DNA of 64,000 nt from assembly GCF_011742925.1 (NCBI RefSeq), contig NZ_WAEL01000001.1, positions 186,001 through 250,000 of the forward strand, written 5' to 3'. The stretch is from Fibrivirga algicola (GTDB lineage Bacteria; Bacteroidota; Bacteroidia; Cytophagales; Spirosomataceae). This document shows, in pieces, positions 18,628 through 27,713 of this stretch. How positions within the stretch are numbered: position 1 is the stretch's first letter; every line of letters starts with the position of its first letter. The notes under the pieces are model-generated. The model was not told the origin of the DNA. It saw only the letters and a list, made by a program, of their open reading frames with translations, and ran no database searches. The position numbers and the translations under genes are program-made.

Positions 18628-19893
18628 TCAGACGGTATTCCGGGCCTGCGTACTTGTCGATGTGTACTGGCATGTCTCCGGTACCAGCAGCCAGAATACG
18701 GCCAGGGCGGCTACTGCAATACCAGACAGGATCAGAAAGGCCGACGCATAGCCCGACCGTTGAACAATGGCCCCGGCGAACGCATTGCTTAGCGAGGCGC
18801 CAAGTCCTACGGCTGTGGCAATAGCGCCCTGTGTGGTGTTGAATAAACCGCTTCCCTGCGTCAAATCGGCAACGATTAAGACAGACAAAACCCCGAAAAG
18901 GCCAGCGCCGACGCCGTCGAGTAACTGGATGCTGACCAGGGCTATGGGGTCGCCGGTGAGCGTATACAACAGCCCCCGTACTGGTAAAACGGCAAACCCA
19001 ATCAGCAGAAGTCGTTTCCGGCCGTTTGGCGCCAGTTGACCCGCCCAATAGCTAACGGGAATCATAACCACCTGCGCCACAATGATGCAGGCCGACATGT
19101 AGGCCGACGACGTACCTGCGCCGTTGCCTTTGGCCAACTGTTGCCCAAGTAGGGGGAGCATGGCTGCGTTGGCAAAATGAAACAGCACGCAGGCCAGCGC
19201 AAAAAACAGGATATCCCGATTACTTGCCAGCGCTCGCCACCCCATCTTCTGCTTGTTTGAATCAGTCTTATTGTCACCATCGCCCCGGGCCCGCTCATGG
19301 TCGATGTCTGACTCGCGAATGCGCCAGATAGCCACACTGCTGAGCAACGACATGGCCGCGAGCAGCACGAAAATACCCTCTGCGCTGACGTAATAGCCAA
19401 TGAGCCCCGCCATCGCCGCTGCAAACACATTACCGCCGTGATTGGCCGTTTCATTGCGTCCAATACGTCTGTCGAGTGCTTTATGGCCCACCAGCCCCAG
19501 GGTAATGGCGGCCAGGGCAGGTGTAAACCAGGCCGCTGCCAGACCCATCAGTACCTGACCGCCGATGATGACGGAAAAGGTGGGGAGGAGCACCGTTCCC
19601 AGCGAAGCGGTGGCGATTAACAGCGACGCCAGGATTGAGTACAGCCGTTTGCGCCGCGTACGATCGACCAGCGCACCGGCTGGCGTTTGACTAACCACCG
19701 TAGCTATACCCATTACCGACATCGCTAAGCCAATATCCTGGGCCTTCCAGTGGCGCGAGGTGAGCAGGTAGATCGCCAGGTAAGGCCCCAGACCGTCGCG
19801 GACATCGGCCAGAAAAAAGTTGGCCTGGTCGAGGGCTCGCAGGCTGACGGTAGACGGCTCGTGCGCGTCGGACCGGCTTGGGGCTGCTACCAT
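18628..19893 (-). CDS. major facilitator superfamily transporter
   Basis: 421 residues with about 12 TM helices in two bundles and a polar central loop (SDIDHERARGDGDNKTDSNK). The MFS motif A region is visible as PAGALVDRTRRKRL after TM2. This type is annotated as an efflux-type MFS permease; the substrate is not readable. Its start overlaps the end of the DUF486 gene by 7 bp, so the two are translationally coupled. The last 12 residues are polar and unremarkable. Confidence 0.88.
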   Translation of the reverse strand: MVAAPSRSDAHEPSTVSLRALDQANFFLADVRDGLGPYLAIYLLTSRHWKAQDIGLAMSVMGIATVVSQTPAGALVDRTRRKRLYSILASLLIATASLGTVLLPTFSVIIGGQVLMGLAAAWFTPALAAITLGLVGHKALDRRIGRNETANHGGNVFAAAMAGLIGYYVSAEGIFVLLAAMSLLSSVAIWRIRESDIDHERARGDGDNKTDSNKQKMGWRALASNRDILFFALACVLFHFANAAMLPLLGQQLAKGNGAGTSSAYMSACIIVAQVVMIPVSYWAGQLAPNGRKRLLLIGFAVLPVRGLLYTLTGDPIALVSIQLLDGVGAGLFGVLSVLIVADLTQGSGLFNTTQGAIATAVGLGASLSNAFAGAIVQRSGYASAFLILSGIAVAALAVFWLLVPETCQYTSTSTQARNTV

Positions 19894-20258
19894 TTCTTGA
19901 AGATGAAGAAAACCGCTACTACCATAAAGGCAAACCCGACAATGTGATTCCAGGCCAGCTTATCAGTCTTGAAAAAATAGACAGTGATTAGCGTAAAAAC
20001 AGTCAGCGATACGGCTTCCTGAATGGTTTTGAGCTCAAAAAGAGAGAAAGGGCCGCCTGTTTCGTTGGAGCCGATGCGGTTGGCCGGCACCTGAAAAATG
20101 TATTCAAAAAAAGCCAGGCCCCAGCTAAGCATGATGATGCCAAACAGCGATAATTTGGCGATCATGGGGTACTGTTTAAGCTGTAGATGGCCATACCAGG
20201 CCAGGGTCATGAAGATGTTGGAGAGCGTGAGTAATAGAACGCAGTAAAGCGATTTCAT
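19887..20258 (-). CDS. DMT-type membrane protein, DUF486
   Basis: 123 residues with four TM helices, the compact single-unit topology of DUF486 proteins related to small drug/metabolite transporters. Visible motifs are NIFMTLAWYGHLQ, GIIMLSWGLAFFEYIFQVPANRIG and LKTIQEAVSLTVFTLI. Substrate unknown. First gene of a two-gene unit with the MFS transporter and separated from the histidine kinase by only 27 bp. Confidence 0.9.
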   Translation of the reverse strand: MKSLYCVLLLTLSNIFMTLAWYGHLQLKQYPMIAKLSLFGIIMLSWGLAFFEYIFQVPANRIGSNETGGPFSLFELKTIQEAVSLTVFTLITVYFFKTDKLAWNHIVGFAFMVVAVFFIFKKW

Positions 20259-20285
20259 TCGGGAGTTGAGTAATGCCTTTTTAGG

Positions 20286-21635
20286 CTAGTTGGACATGGG
20301 TACTGGAATATGAAGCGTGCTGGTAAACGTAAATGCCTGCCAATTCAGGGATAACTGACCCCCCAGTAAGGTTGTTAGGCGATGGCTTATCCATAGGCCC
20401 AGGCCGTGACCTTCTTTGAGCGGGTCGGCTTGAAAATAGGGTTCGGTCAGTTCAAGAGTAGGGCCATTCTCGCGCGATGTGCTGTTCTGAACCAGCACGA
20501 CTGCTCCAGCAGGGTTTGTGCCGTCGACAGTCACCAGAACGGTGCTGCCCGCTACGCTGTACTTGATGGCATTTTCGATCAGGTTCAGCAGAATATGATC
20601 CAGCTTTATGGCGTCGGTTGTCAATGCCAGCCCTGGCCCCGGCTGGATGGTTAGCTGGGTAGTTACTTCATAATCGGCTGCAATGGTAGTCAGCTGGTGC
20701 AGGCAACGGGCCACCTGTTGATCCAACTGAAGCGCCGATAGCTGAAGCAATGGTGCCGATTCGTCGGGGCGGCTAAGCGTCAGGAACTCGTCAATGAGCC
20801 GGCTCAGCCGACGTACTTCATCTAACTGACCAGCCAGAAAAGGCTGCAAATCCGCATCGACATGTCCGCTGCTGAGGGTGACTTCCAATCCGGTTTTCAT
20901 CACGGCCAGCGGGGTACGTAGTTCATGCGCGGCAGCTCCGAAAAAATGCCGTTGCGTGTCGATGGTAGTCTGAATCCGTTCCAGCATCTGATTCAGGGCC
21001 ATCGTCAGCGTATAGAGTTCATCGCGGCTGGTAGGCAGCGAGAGCGGCTCAATACGGGTTGCGGTGCCGATTTGGGCGGCCTGACCAACCAGGTTTTTGA
21101 TGGGCCGAAGCAGCCAGCCCGCTGCGCCATAACCCGCCGCCAGCGCCACTACTAAACTAGAGAGCCACCCCAGGCCAAACACCCATCTCAAGTCCTGAAT
21201 GTCGCGTTGCAGACTGCCATCGGGCACAGCCAGCGTGAGGTGAACCTGACTGTCGATGAACTGGTCGGTCGACGATTCTACGGTGACCAGGCGATAATTG
21301 CTGGCAACGGGCGGCAACGTACCTGGCTGGTGAAAACGCCGTTGCCGGGGTGAGCCATCGTCATTTGGAAAGTCAGGACTCCTGAACAATTCACGGGCCG
21401 GCAAGTAAGCCGACGAGGCTACGATGCGCATTTGTTCGCGAAGGCTGGGTAGCGGAAGCACAACAGGATCAATACTGACCATCGATAGCAGCCAGTTGGC
21501 GCGGGTTCGGGTAGCCCGGTCAAACGCTGTTTGCAGGCTCTGTTCGGCCCGGCTCAGCATCAGACTGCCGGTAATGGCGCTGACGAGGGCAAACACCGCT
21601 GCTACTGCCAGCACAATGCGGCTGCGCAGGCTCAT
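20286..21635 (-). CDS. sensor histidine kinase
   Basis: 449 residues. Two TM helices (about 6-27 and 152-176) flank a 125-residue periplasmic sensor region, then a HAMP domain, a HisKA dimerisation helix with the phospho-acceptor His237 (FFGAAAHELRTPLAV), and a HATPase_c domain (NLIENAIKYS, GHGLGLWISHRL). Its ATG overlaps the response-regulator stop (ATGA), so the pair is translationally coupled. The signal is unknown; the adjacent secreted OB-fold protein may be the product or target. Confidence 0.94.
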   Translation of the reverse strand: MSLRSRIVLAVAAVFALVSAITGSLMLSRAEQSLQTAFDRATRTRANWLLSMVSIDPVVLPLPSLREQMRIVASSAYLPARELFRSPDFPNDDGSPRQRRFHQPGTLPPVASNYRLVTVESSTDQFIDSQVHLTLAVPDGSLQRDIQDLRWVFGLGWLSSLVVALAAGYGAAGWLLRPIKNLVGQAAQIGTATRIEPLSLPTSRDELYTLTMALNQMLERIQTTIDTQRHFFGAAAHELRTPLAVMKTGLEVTLSSGHVDADLQPFLAGQLDEVRRLSRLIDEFLTLSRPDESAPLLQLSALQLDQQVARCLHQLTTIAADYEVTTQLTIQPGPGLALTTDAIKLDHILLNLIENAIKYSVAGSTVLVTVDGTNPAGAVVLVQNSTSRENGPTLELTEPYFQADPLKEGHGLGLWISHRLTTLLGGQLSLNWQAFTFTSTLHIPVPMSN

Positions 21636-22321
21636 GCGGTTCGGAGCCGGTATCCCTGCCCAATTAGTGTTTCAACCAGTTCCGGTTGTTTGCCTGCGTC
21701 GGTTGGTGCGGCGGTATCAAGTTTTTTCCGCAGCTGGTACATGTGCACGTCAATGACGTTGCTGCCCCGGTCGTAGTCGATGGCCCAAACTTTTTCGGCA
21801 ATTTCGGTGCGGGTCACAACGCGCCCCGCCTGACGCATCAGCAGTTCAAGTAGCGCAAATTCGCGGTTGGTGAGGTCCAGCTTTTTGCCATTCCGTAGCA
21901 CTTCCCGGCTGGTGAGGCGCATTTCCAGATCGGCTACCCGCAGCACAACGGCGTCGCCCGTAGTGGTTTTTCGCTGCCATACCCTGATCCGAGCCAGTAA
22001 TTCCTCAAAATCGAATGGCTTACGCAGGTAGTCGACCGCGCCCAGATCCAGCCCCTGCACCACAGTAGGCGCATCGCCGAGGGCCGACAGGATGACCACA
22101 GGTACGTTCAGCCCAAAAGCGCGCATATTTTTCAGAACGTCGAAACCGGTTTGGCCGGGCAGCATCAAATCAAGCAGGACCAGATCGTAGAGTCCACCCG
22201 CCAGTTGGTCGAGCCCTTCCGTACCCGAGTAGGCCAGATCGGCCACGTGCCCCACCTGCTCCAGCCCTTGCCGAATAAACCGGGCCAGCTTACGCTCGTC
22301 TTCGATGACTAAAATTTTCAT
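21632..22321 (-). CDS. OmpR/PhoB family response regulator
   Basis: 229 residues from MKILVIEDERKLAR. The receiver domain has acidic residues near the N-terminus, phospho-acceptor Asp51 (LVLLDLMLPGQTGF), Thr/Ser region VVILSALGD and Lys101 (LRKPFDF). The winged-helix output domain carries LTNREFALLELLMRQAGRVVTR and VWAIDYDRGSNVIDVHMYQLRKKL. The longer frame adds three codons (MCY) without support. It lies immediately after a hairpin terminator that separates it from the upstream secreted-protein gene by only 49 bp. Confidence 0.95.
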   Translation of the reverse strand: MKILVIEDERKLARFIRQGLEQVGHVADLAYSGTEGLDQLAGGLYDLVLLDLMLPGQTGFDVLKNMRAFGLNVPVVILSALGDAPTVVQGLDLGAVDYLRKPFDFEELLARIRVWQRKTTTGDAVVLRVADLEMRLTSREVLRNGKKLDLTNREFALLELLMRQAGRVVTRTEIAEKVWAIDYDRGSNVIDVHMYQLRKKLDTAAPTDAGKQPELVETLIGQGYRLRTA

Positions 22322-22327
22322 GTAGCA

Positions 22328-22357
22328 CAAAGCCCCCCTCGTTGCGCGAGGGGGGCT
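22328..22357 (-). terminator. terminator or attenuator before the two-component genes
   Basis: An 11-bp perfect GC-rich stem (AGCCCCCCTCG / CGAGGGGGGCT) with a 5-nt loop ends 9 bp before the response-regulator ATG on the minus strand. Only a short T-run follows. It probably ends the transcript of the secreted OB-fold gene with partial read-through into the regulator and kinase. Confidence 0.7.
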
Positions 22358-22370
22358 GACTGGTTAACGA

Positions 22371-23216
22371 TTAGCGGACAAGATACTGCTGACCATTGAT
22401 TGTCAGCACCGATGCGCGGAGGATGTTGGCTTTCTGAAGCTGGACCTGTCCTTCGCCCAATGTCCGGGTGTAGCCCTGAACGGTAATCTCGGTTCCTTTC
22501 TTGGCCAGATTCGTCAGCTGGTAGGCAATGTGTGGTGGGACGTGAACGATGTTGTTATCGTTGATCACCAGCCCATTGACACGGCCGCTGCGGTCTAATT
22601 TGTAATCGGTGATCTTACCGGTTGTCGTGGTCATGACGGGTGTCACCGGCGTTGGGGGGGCGGTTGGCGGCCCGTCGGTAACGGTTGTTTTTCCGGCAGT
22701 CAGGCTGGTCATGTGAAAGCTGGTTTCGCCATCGGGTCTGGTATCGGAGAAACCGGTTACACTCACTGAGCTGCCCGTTTTTATCGCCTGCTGTACCTGC
22801 TTGCCCAGATGCGGCGGAAACTGAACGGCCATCGGCTTGGTACCCGTGAGAGTGAATCCATTCAGAATGTAGTCGTCGTTGCCCGTCAGTTCACCAACGG
22901 TTCCGGTTACGGTTGTCAGCGAGAGCAGCCCATGTTCGCGACCGCCTGGCCCACCTTTTCGGCCCATCTTTCCTGGCCGTCCCGGCCCGCCCTGACCGGG
23001 ACCATCTTGCGGTCCGAAGCCGTCGCGCATCCGGTCACCTTTGAATTTTTTCATGCCTTTGCGGTCGCCTTTCGCAAGGCCGCGACCGCCCATGCCCGGA
23101 CCGTCAATCGCCGTTGGATTGGTTGGGGGCGGCGGCGGCGTAGTGTTGGCGGTCTGTGCATGAGCGGTGGCAAATCCAGCCAGCAGGAGTGAGGTGATGA
23201 TGAGATTCGTTTTCAT
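22371..23216 (-). CDS. secreted protein with two OB-like repeats and a Gly/Pro/Lys-rich linker
   Basis: 281 residues from the signal peptide start MKTNLIITSLLLAGFATAHA. After a Pro-rich tract comes a basic Gly-rich linker (residues about 40-95; GGPGRPGKMGRKGGPGGREH). Two related beta domains follow, DUF5666-like: TVTGTVGELTGNDDYILNGF with FPPHLGKQVQQAIKTGSSV, and TTTGKITDYKLDRSGRVNGL with VPPHIAYQLTNLAKKGTEI. The repeated PPH(L/I)..Q(V/L) element shows internal duplication. Upstream of the two-component genes on the same strand. Function unknown; metal or envelope-stress binding in the CpxP style is only a guess. Confidence 0.75.
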   Translation of the reverse strand: MKTNLIITSLLLAGFATAHAQTANTTPPPPPTNPTAIDGPGMGGRGLAKGDRKGMKKFKGDRMRDGFGPQDGPGQGGPGRPGKMGRKGGPGGREHGLLSLTTVTGTVGELTGNDDYILNGFTLTGTKPMAVQFPPHLGKQVQQAIKTGSSVSVTGFSDTRPDGETSFHMTSLTAGKTTVTDGPPTAPPTPVTPVMTTTTGKITDYKLDRSGRVNGLVINDNNIVHVPPHIAYQLTNLAKKGTEITVQGYTRTLGEGQVQLQKANILRASVLTINGQQYLVR

Positions 23217-23334
23217 TGGTAGCGTTTGTTTTACTGGTTGATTGTGAAACAAAGCTATCCGTGCCAGTTAAGGTCAGTCTGAAGCCGACATTAATTTTTC
23301 TTCATGTTGAGATTGGCGTCTGCCTAGCACTGCT

Positions 23335-23378
23335 GTTTGCACCAGGCCGTGAGCCTGTCGGTGACGCCTGGTGCAAAC
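23335..23378. repeat. intergenic inverted repeat (13-bp arms)
   Basis: GTTTGCACCAGGC at 23335-23347 pairs perfectly with 23366-23378 around an 18-nt loop. It lies between two minus-strand genes, downstream of the aldo/keto reductase. The minus-strand side ends GCAAACAGCAG with no T-tract, so terminator activity is doubtful. Confidence 0.7.
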
Positions 23379-23416
23379 AAGCCATACGCTATAACAAGTA
23401 CAAGCAGAGCATGTAC

Positions 23417-24367
23417 CTACGCCTCGCTGGCTGTCGTTAATTGGCTGATCGCTGCCTCGTCCAGTTTCAGTTCGGCCGCTTTGGCGATGTCGTGTAGCTG
23501 CTCAACGCTGGTAGCGCTGGCAATTGGTGCGGTAATGCCTGGGTGCGCCATGAGCCAGGCCAGTGAAATCTGAGCAGGAGTAGCCGAATACTGCTCTGCT
23601 ACCTCGTCGAGGGCCTTTAGAATCCGGAAGCCCCGGTCGTTCAGGTATTTCTTTACCCCCTGCCCCCGTGGACTTTTCGACAGGTCTGCCTCCGACCGGT
23701 ACTTCCCCGTCAGGAATCCGCTGGCAAGGGCGTAGTAGTTGATCACGCCAAGGCCATATTGCTTCACAATTGGCTCGTACTGCTGTTCGTATGTTTCCCG
23801 ATCGTACAGGTTGTATTCGGGTTGCAGGCTTTGGTAGGCTGGATAACCCTGTTTGGCACTGAGCTCCATCGACTCCCGTAACCGTTCTGGTGTGAAGTTC
23901 GACGCCCCAATGAACCGCACTTTCCCAGCCTTGATCAATTGGCTAAAACCGTCCAGCGTCTCTTCAATAGGCGTATCCAGATCGTCGTAGTGCGATTGAT
24001 AAAGGTCGATGTAATCAGTTTGCAACCGGCGGAGGGAGTCTTCTACGGCCTGCGCCACATAGGCTTTCGAAAGACCTTTCTTATCCGGCGCCATTTTAGA
24101 GCCAAGCTTTGTAGCGAGTACAATCTGATCCCGTTTACCCGTTTTCTTTAGCCACTTGCCAATGATCGTTTCCGATTCGCCGCCCTGGTTGCCTGGTACC
24201 CAGTGCGAATACACATCGGCCGTGTCGATGAGGTTGAAACCGGTATCGACGAAAGCGTCCAGTAGTTGATAGGAAGTTGCCTCGTCGGCTGTCCAGCCGA
24301 ATACATTACCGCCAAAAGCGAGTGGTGCTACAGACAGCGTCGAGCTGCCAATGGTACGTTGTTCCAT
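23417..24367 (-). CDS. aldo/keto reductase
   Basis: 316 residues from MEQRTIGSSTLSVAPLAFGG. NADPH-dependent oxidoreductase with the TIM-barrel AKR pattern: catalytic Asp and Tyr in NLIDTADVYSHW, Lys in VLATKLGSKM and His in LYQSHYDDLDTP. The C-terminal cofactor region includes TAPIASATSVEQLHDI. An eight-codon upstream extension (MLPVNNNL) is less likely. Probably cytoplasmic; substrate not predictable. Monocistronic. Confidence 0.92.
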   Translation of the reverse strand: MEQRTIGSSTLSVAPLAFGGNVFGWTADEATSYQLLDAFVDTGFNLIDTADVYSHWVPGNQGGESETIIGKWLKKTGKRDQIVLATKLGSKMAPDKKGLSKAYVAQAVEDSLRRLQTDYIDLYQSHYDDLDTPIEETLDGFSQLIKAGKVRFIGASNFTPERLRESMELSAKQGYPAYQSLQPEYNLYDRETYEQQYEPIVKQYGLGVINYYALASGFLTGKYRSEADLSKSPRGQGVKKYLNDRGFRILKALDEVAEQYSATPAQISLAWLMAHPGITAPIASATSVEQLHDIAKAAELKLDEAAISQLTTASEA

Positions 24368-24490
24368 GAGGTTGTTGTTAACCGGCAGCACACATCAGCG
24401 GGCTGCTCACCGTCAAAACTGGCTGGAACAACGAACAGTTTTAGGAAAAACAACAGGAGACGCTGGAAAAGGGGAGTGGGCGGGCCGACC

Positions 24491-24817
24491 TTAATTGAGC
24501 TTCTCGCGTAGCTCGGCCATAAACTGCCGAATCTCCCGGAGCTTATCAAGCATGCGGGCTGTGTCGGTCTGGGCTGTTTGCTTTTTGCTCAGGTATTCGC
24601 GGGCGCCCTGGAGTTTGAACCCCCGGTTTTCGACCAAATCAAGAATTTCGCGCAGGTGTTCAATCTCGGCTTTGGTGTATACCCGATCGCCGGAACGGTT
24701 CTTTTTAGGGCTTAGCGTGGGGAATTCCTTCTCGTAATAACGCAGCTTCGAGATGTTGACATTGAACAGATCAGCCACTTCCCGAATGCTGTAATACCGC
24801 TTGTCGCCCGATTCCAT
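24491..24817 (-). CDS. MerR family transcriptional regulator
   Basis: 108 residues from MESGDKRYYSIREVADLFNV. The winged HTH covers residues 8-77 (YYSIREVADLFNVNISKLRY, then EIEHLREILDLVENRGFKLQ), followed by a short coiled coil without a long effector domain. It belongs to the small MerR-like regulators conserved next to alaS-type loci in Bacteroidota (recollection, not verified). Divergent from alaS across a structured 220-bp region. Confidence 0.9.
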   Translation of the reverse strand: MESGDKRYYSIREVADLFNVNISKLRYYEKEFPTLSPKKNRSGDRVYTKAEIEHLREILDLVENRGFKLQGAREYLSKKQTAQTDTARMLDKLREIRQFMAELREKLN

Positions 24818-24885
24818 ATTGGTGTTACGATGTGATTTAAAGGCTGATGTCTGCCAGAGTTGCCAACCCAACGGCGAAAATAACG

Positions 24886-24893
24886 TAATTTTG
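24886..24893 (+). promoter_or_regulatory. -7 promoter element upstream of alaS
   Basis: TAATTTTG matches TAnnTTTG exactly. A start near 24900 would place the whole 24903-25026 folded repeat inside the alaS 5' leader. The -33 element (TTG at 24860-24862) has a long spacing of 23. Confidence 0.4.
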
Positions 24894-24902
24894 TGGCCTT
24901 AA

Positions 24903-25026
24903 CCTCACCCCCGGTCCCTCTCCTTGTGAAGGAGAGGGGAGCCGAACTACAGTAGCTTCGCCCTGTGGCAGCGCTAAGCTGAAGCGGTTCCCCTCTCCTA
25001 ATGTGGGAGAGGGGCTAGGGGTGAGG
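24903..25026. repeat. cloverleaf-like repeat in the alaS leader region
   Basis: Outer arms 24903-24923 and 25006-25026 match at 18 of 21 positions (CCTCACCCC / GGGGTGAGG ends). Inside are two smaller hairpins: TCTCCTT-GTG-AAGGAGA at 24920-24936 and CCCTCTCC..GGGAGAGG on the right. A central AGCTTC/GAAGC pair also exists. Repeats with CCCTCACCCC and CCCTCTCC words occur in many bacterial genomes (recollection). It ends 14 bp before the alaS ATG. Confidence 0.8.
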
Positions 25027-25040
25027 GAAACTACAGCACT

Positions 25041-27695
25041 ATGACTTCTCCTGAAATACGCCGCCAGTTTCTGGATTTCTTCCGGTCAAAGCAGCATTTG
25101 ATTGTCGCTTCGGCACCGCTCGTTGCCAAAAACGACCCTACCCTGATGTTCAACAACTCGGGGATGGCTCAGTTTAAAGACTTTTTTCTCGGCAACGGTA
25201 CGCCACCTGCCAAACGCGTTGCCGATACGCAAAAATGCCTGCGTGTGTCGGGTAAGCACAATGACCTTGAGGATGTTGGCTTCGATACGTATCACCACAC
25301 GATGTTCGAAATGCTGGGCAACTGGTCGTTTGGTGATTACTTCAAAAAAGACGCGCTCGAATGGTCGTGGGAATTGCTGACGCAGGTGTACAAACTGCCG
25401 AAAGACCGCATTTACGTGTCGGTGTTCCAGGGCGACGAGAAGGACGGTGTACCTTTCGATCAGGAATCGTGGGACCTCTGGAAAGGCATCATCGGCGACG
25501 AGAGCCGTATTATTCTGGGCAACAAGAAAGATAACTTCTGGGAAATGGGTGAAACTGGCCCCTGTGGTCCCTGCTCGGAAATCCATATCGACCTGCGTTC
25601 GCCCGACGAAGTAGCCGAAAAGTCGGGTAAAGAACTGGTCAACGCCGATCACCCGCAGGTGGTCGAAATCTGGAATAACGTGTTCATGCAGTTCAACCGG
25701 AAGGCCGATGGCTCGCTGGAAGAACTACCCGCCCGCCACGTCGACACCGGTATGGGTTTCGAGCGGTTGTGCATGGCCATCCAGGGCAAACAGTCGAACT
25801 ACGATACCGACGTGTTCTCGGGTACGATCAACCTGATTGAGCAACTGTCGGGACGTACCTATACGGGCAAGATGGAAAAGTCGGACGTGGCGATGCGCGT
25901 GATCGCTGACCATATCCGGGCTGTATCGTTCGCCATTGGCGACGGACTGGTGCCAAGCAATGCCAAAGCTGGGTACGTTATCCGCCGTATTCTGCGCCGC
26001 GCCATTCGCTACGGGTACTCGTACCTGGGCTTTACCGAGCCGTTCATGACCAAACTGGTGCCCCTACTGGCCGATCAATTTGCCGACGTGTTCCCCGAAC
26101 TGAAAGCCCAGCAGGATTTCGTGGCTACGGTCATCCGCGAAGAGGAAGTGTCGTTCCTCCGCACGCTGGGCACCGGCCTGACGCGCCTCGACCAGATCAT
26201 CGACCAGCTCGGCGACACGAAAACCATCGCTGGCGAAACCGTTTTTGAACTGAACGACACCTTCGGTTTCCCCGCTGACCTCACCGCTCTGATCGCTCGC
26301 GAAAAGGGGCTGGAGATCGACGAATCCGGTTTCCAGAAAGCGTTGCAGGAGCAAAAGCAACGTTCACGCAAAGACGCCTCGTCATCGACTGGCGACTGGA
26401 TCGATCTTCAGGACGTTGACAAGATCGAGTTTGTTGGCTACGACGAAACCGAAGCCTATGCCCAGGTGGTAAAATACCGCCGCGTGCAGAACAAGCAGGG
26501 AACGCAGGTACAAGTAGTACTCGACCGCACACCGTTCTATGCTGAATCGGGCGGACAGATCGGCGACACCGGTACGCTGGAGCTGTTCCAGAGCAACGTA
26601 CCTAAGGCCACACTGCGCGTACTGGATACCCGCAAGGAAAACGACCTCAGCATCCATCTCGTGGCCGACCGCCCCGATATAGACGACCTACTGCAATCGG
26701 CTGATCTGGTGTTTGCCAAGATCGACACGCACCGCCGCGAACTGACCGAAGACAACCACTCGGCTACGCACCTGCTGCACTCGGCCCTGCGCGAGGTGCT
26801 GGGTACGCACGTGGCGCAGAAAGGCTCGTACGTTGGTCCCGACGCGCTTCGCTTCGACTTCAGCCACTTCGGCAAAATGACCGACGAGGAAATCAGCCGC
26901 GTGGAAACGATCGTCAACGAGAAGATCCGCCAGAACATCCCGCTCGACGAAAAGCGGAACGTACCCATCGAGCAGGCCAGAGCACTTGGTGCTACAGCCC
27001 TGTTCGGTGAGAAATACGGCGACTTTGTCCGCGTCATCACCTTCGACCCCAGCTATTCGGTTGAACTTTGCGGCGGCACCCACGTACCGGCTACGGGTCA
27101 GATTGGTCTGTTCAAACTCACGTCGGAAGGGTCAGTGTCAACCGGTATCCGCCGGATCGAAGCCAAAACGTCGGAAGGTGCCCTAGCCCTGCTGAATGAG
27201 CAGGAAGCGATCATCAACGAGTTGAAAGAATTGCTGAAAGCACCGAAAGACGTGGTGAAAGCCGTACAGTCGATTCTCGATGAGCGCAACGCCCTGCTGA
27301 AAAAGGTAGAGGCGCTGGAAAACGAAAAAGTACAGCAAATCAAAGAAGAACTATTGGGTAAGGTGCTGACCGTCAACGGTCACAGCATGGTTGTTGAGCG
27401 CGTGAACGTACCCAACGCCGACGCATTGAAGCAACTGGCCTATGACCTGAAAGCCAAAGTCGATAACCTGGCCGTGGTGCTCGGTGCCGATATTAATGGT
27501 AAACCGCAACTCGCCGTCATGTTGCCCGACAGCCTCATTAGCGGTCGCGGCCTCAACGCTGGCCAGGTAGTGAAAGATCTCGCCAAAAACATCAAAGGTG
27601 GCGGTGGCGGTCAGCCCTTCTTCGCCACAGCCGGTGGTTCCGACGCCTCCGGCCTCGACGCCGCCCTGGCGCAGGGCCGTGAGTTGTTAGGGTAA
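25041..27695 (+). CDS. alaS: alanine--tRNA ligase
   Basis: 884 residues, full length. The class II aminoacylation domain opens MTSPEIRRQFLDFFRSKQHL, with FNNSGMAQFKDFFLG and GMGFERLCMAIQG. The editing domain holds the zinc ligands HSATHLLHSAL (HxxxH) and CGGTH in VELCGGTHVPATGQIG. The C-terminal DHHA1 domain ends with NIKGGGGGQPFFATAGG. All functional motifs are intact. Single gene; the following intergenic element is another nested repeat. Confidence 0.98.
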   Translation: MTSPEIRRQFLDFFRSKQHLIVASAPLVAKNDPTLMFNNSGMAQFKDFFLGNGTPPAKRVADTQKCLRVSGKHNDLEDVGFDTYHHTMFEMLGNWSFGDYFKKDALEWSWELLTQVYKLPKDRIYVSVFQGDEKDGVPFDQESWDLWKGIIGDESRIILGNKKDNFWEMGETGPCGPCSEIHIDLRSPDEVAEKSGKELVNADHPQVVEIWNNVFMQFNRKADGSLEELPARHVDTGMGFERLCMAIQGKQSNYDTDVFSGTINLIEQLSGRTYTGKMEKSDVAMRVIADHIRAVSFAIGDGLVPSNAKAGYVIRRILRRAIRYGYSYLGFTEPFMTKLVPLLADQFADVFPELKAQQDFVATVIREEEVSFLRTLGTGLTRLDQIIDQLGDTKTIAGETVFELNDTFGFPADLTALIAREKGLEIDESGFQKALQEQKQRSRKDASSSTGDWIDLQDVDKIEFVGYDETEAYAQVVKYRRVQNKQGTQVQVVLDRTPFYAESGGQIGDTGTLELFQSNVPKATLRVLDTRKENDLSIHLVADRPDIDDLLQSADLVFAKIDTHRRELTEDNHSATHLLHSALREVLGTHVAQKGSYVGPDALRFDFSHFGKMTDEEISRVETIVNEKIRQNIPLDEKRNVPIEQARALGATALFGEKYGDFVRVITFDPSYSVELCGGTHVPATGQIGLFKLTSEGSVSTGIRRIEAKTSEGALALLNEQEAIINELKELLKAPKDVVKAVQSILDERNALLKKVEALENEKVQQIKEELLGKVLTVNGHSMVVERVNVPNADALKQLAYDLKAKVDNLAVVLGADINGKPQLAVMLPDSLISGRGLNAGQVVKDLAKNIKGGGGGQPFFATAGGSDASGLDAALAQGRELLG

Positions 27696-27713
27696 GTTGA
27701 CTTTTAGCCCCAT

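Noticed and set aside
25086-25652. 188-codon open frame on the minus strand
   Set aside because: Antisense to the alaS catalytic domain; shadow frame.
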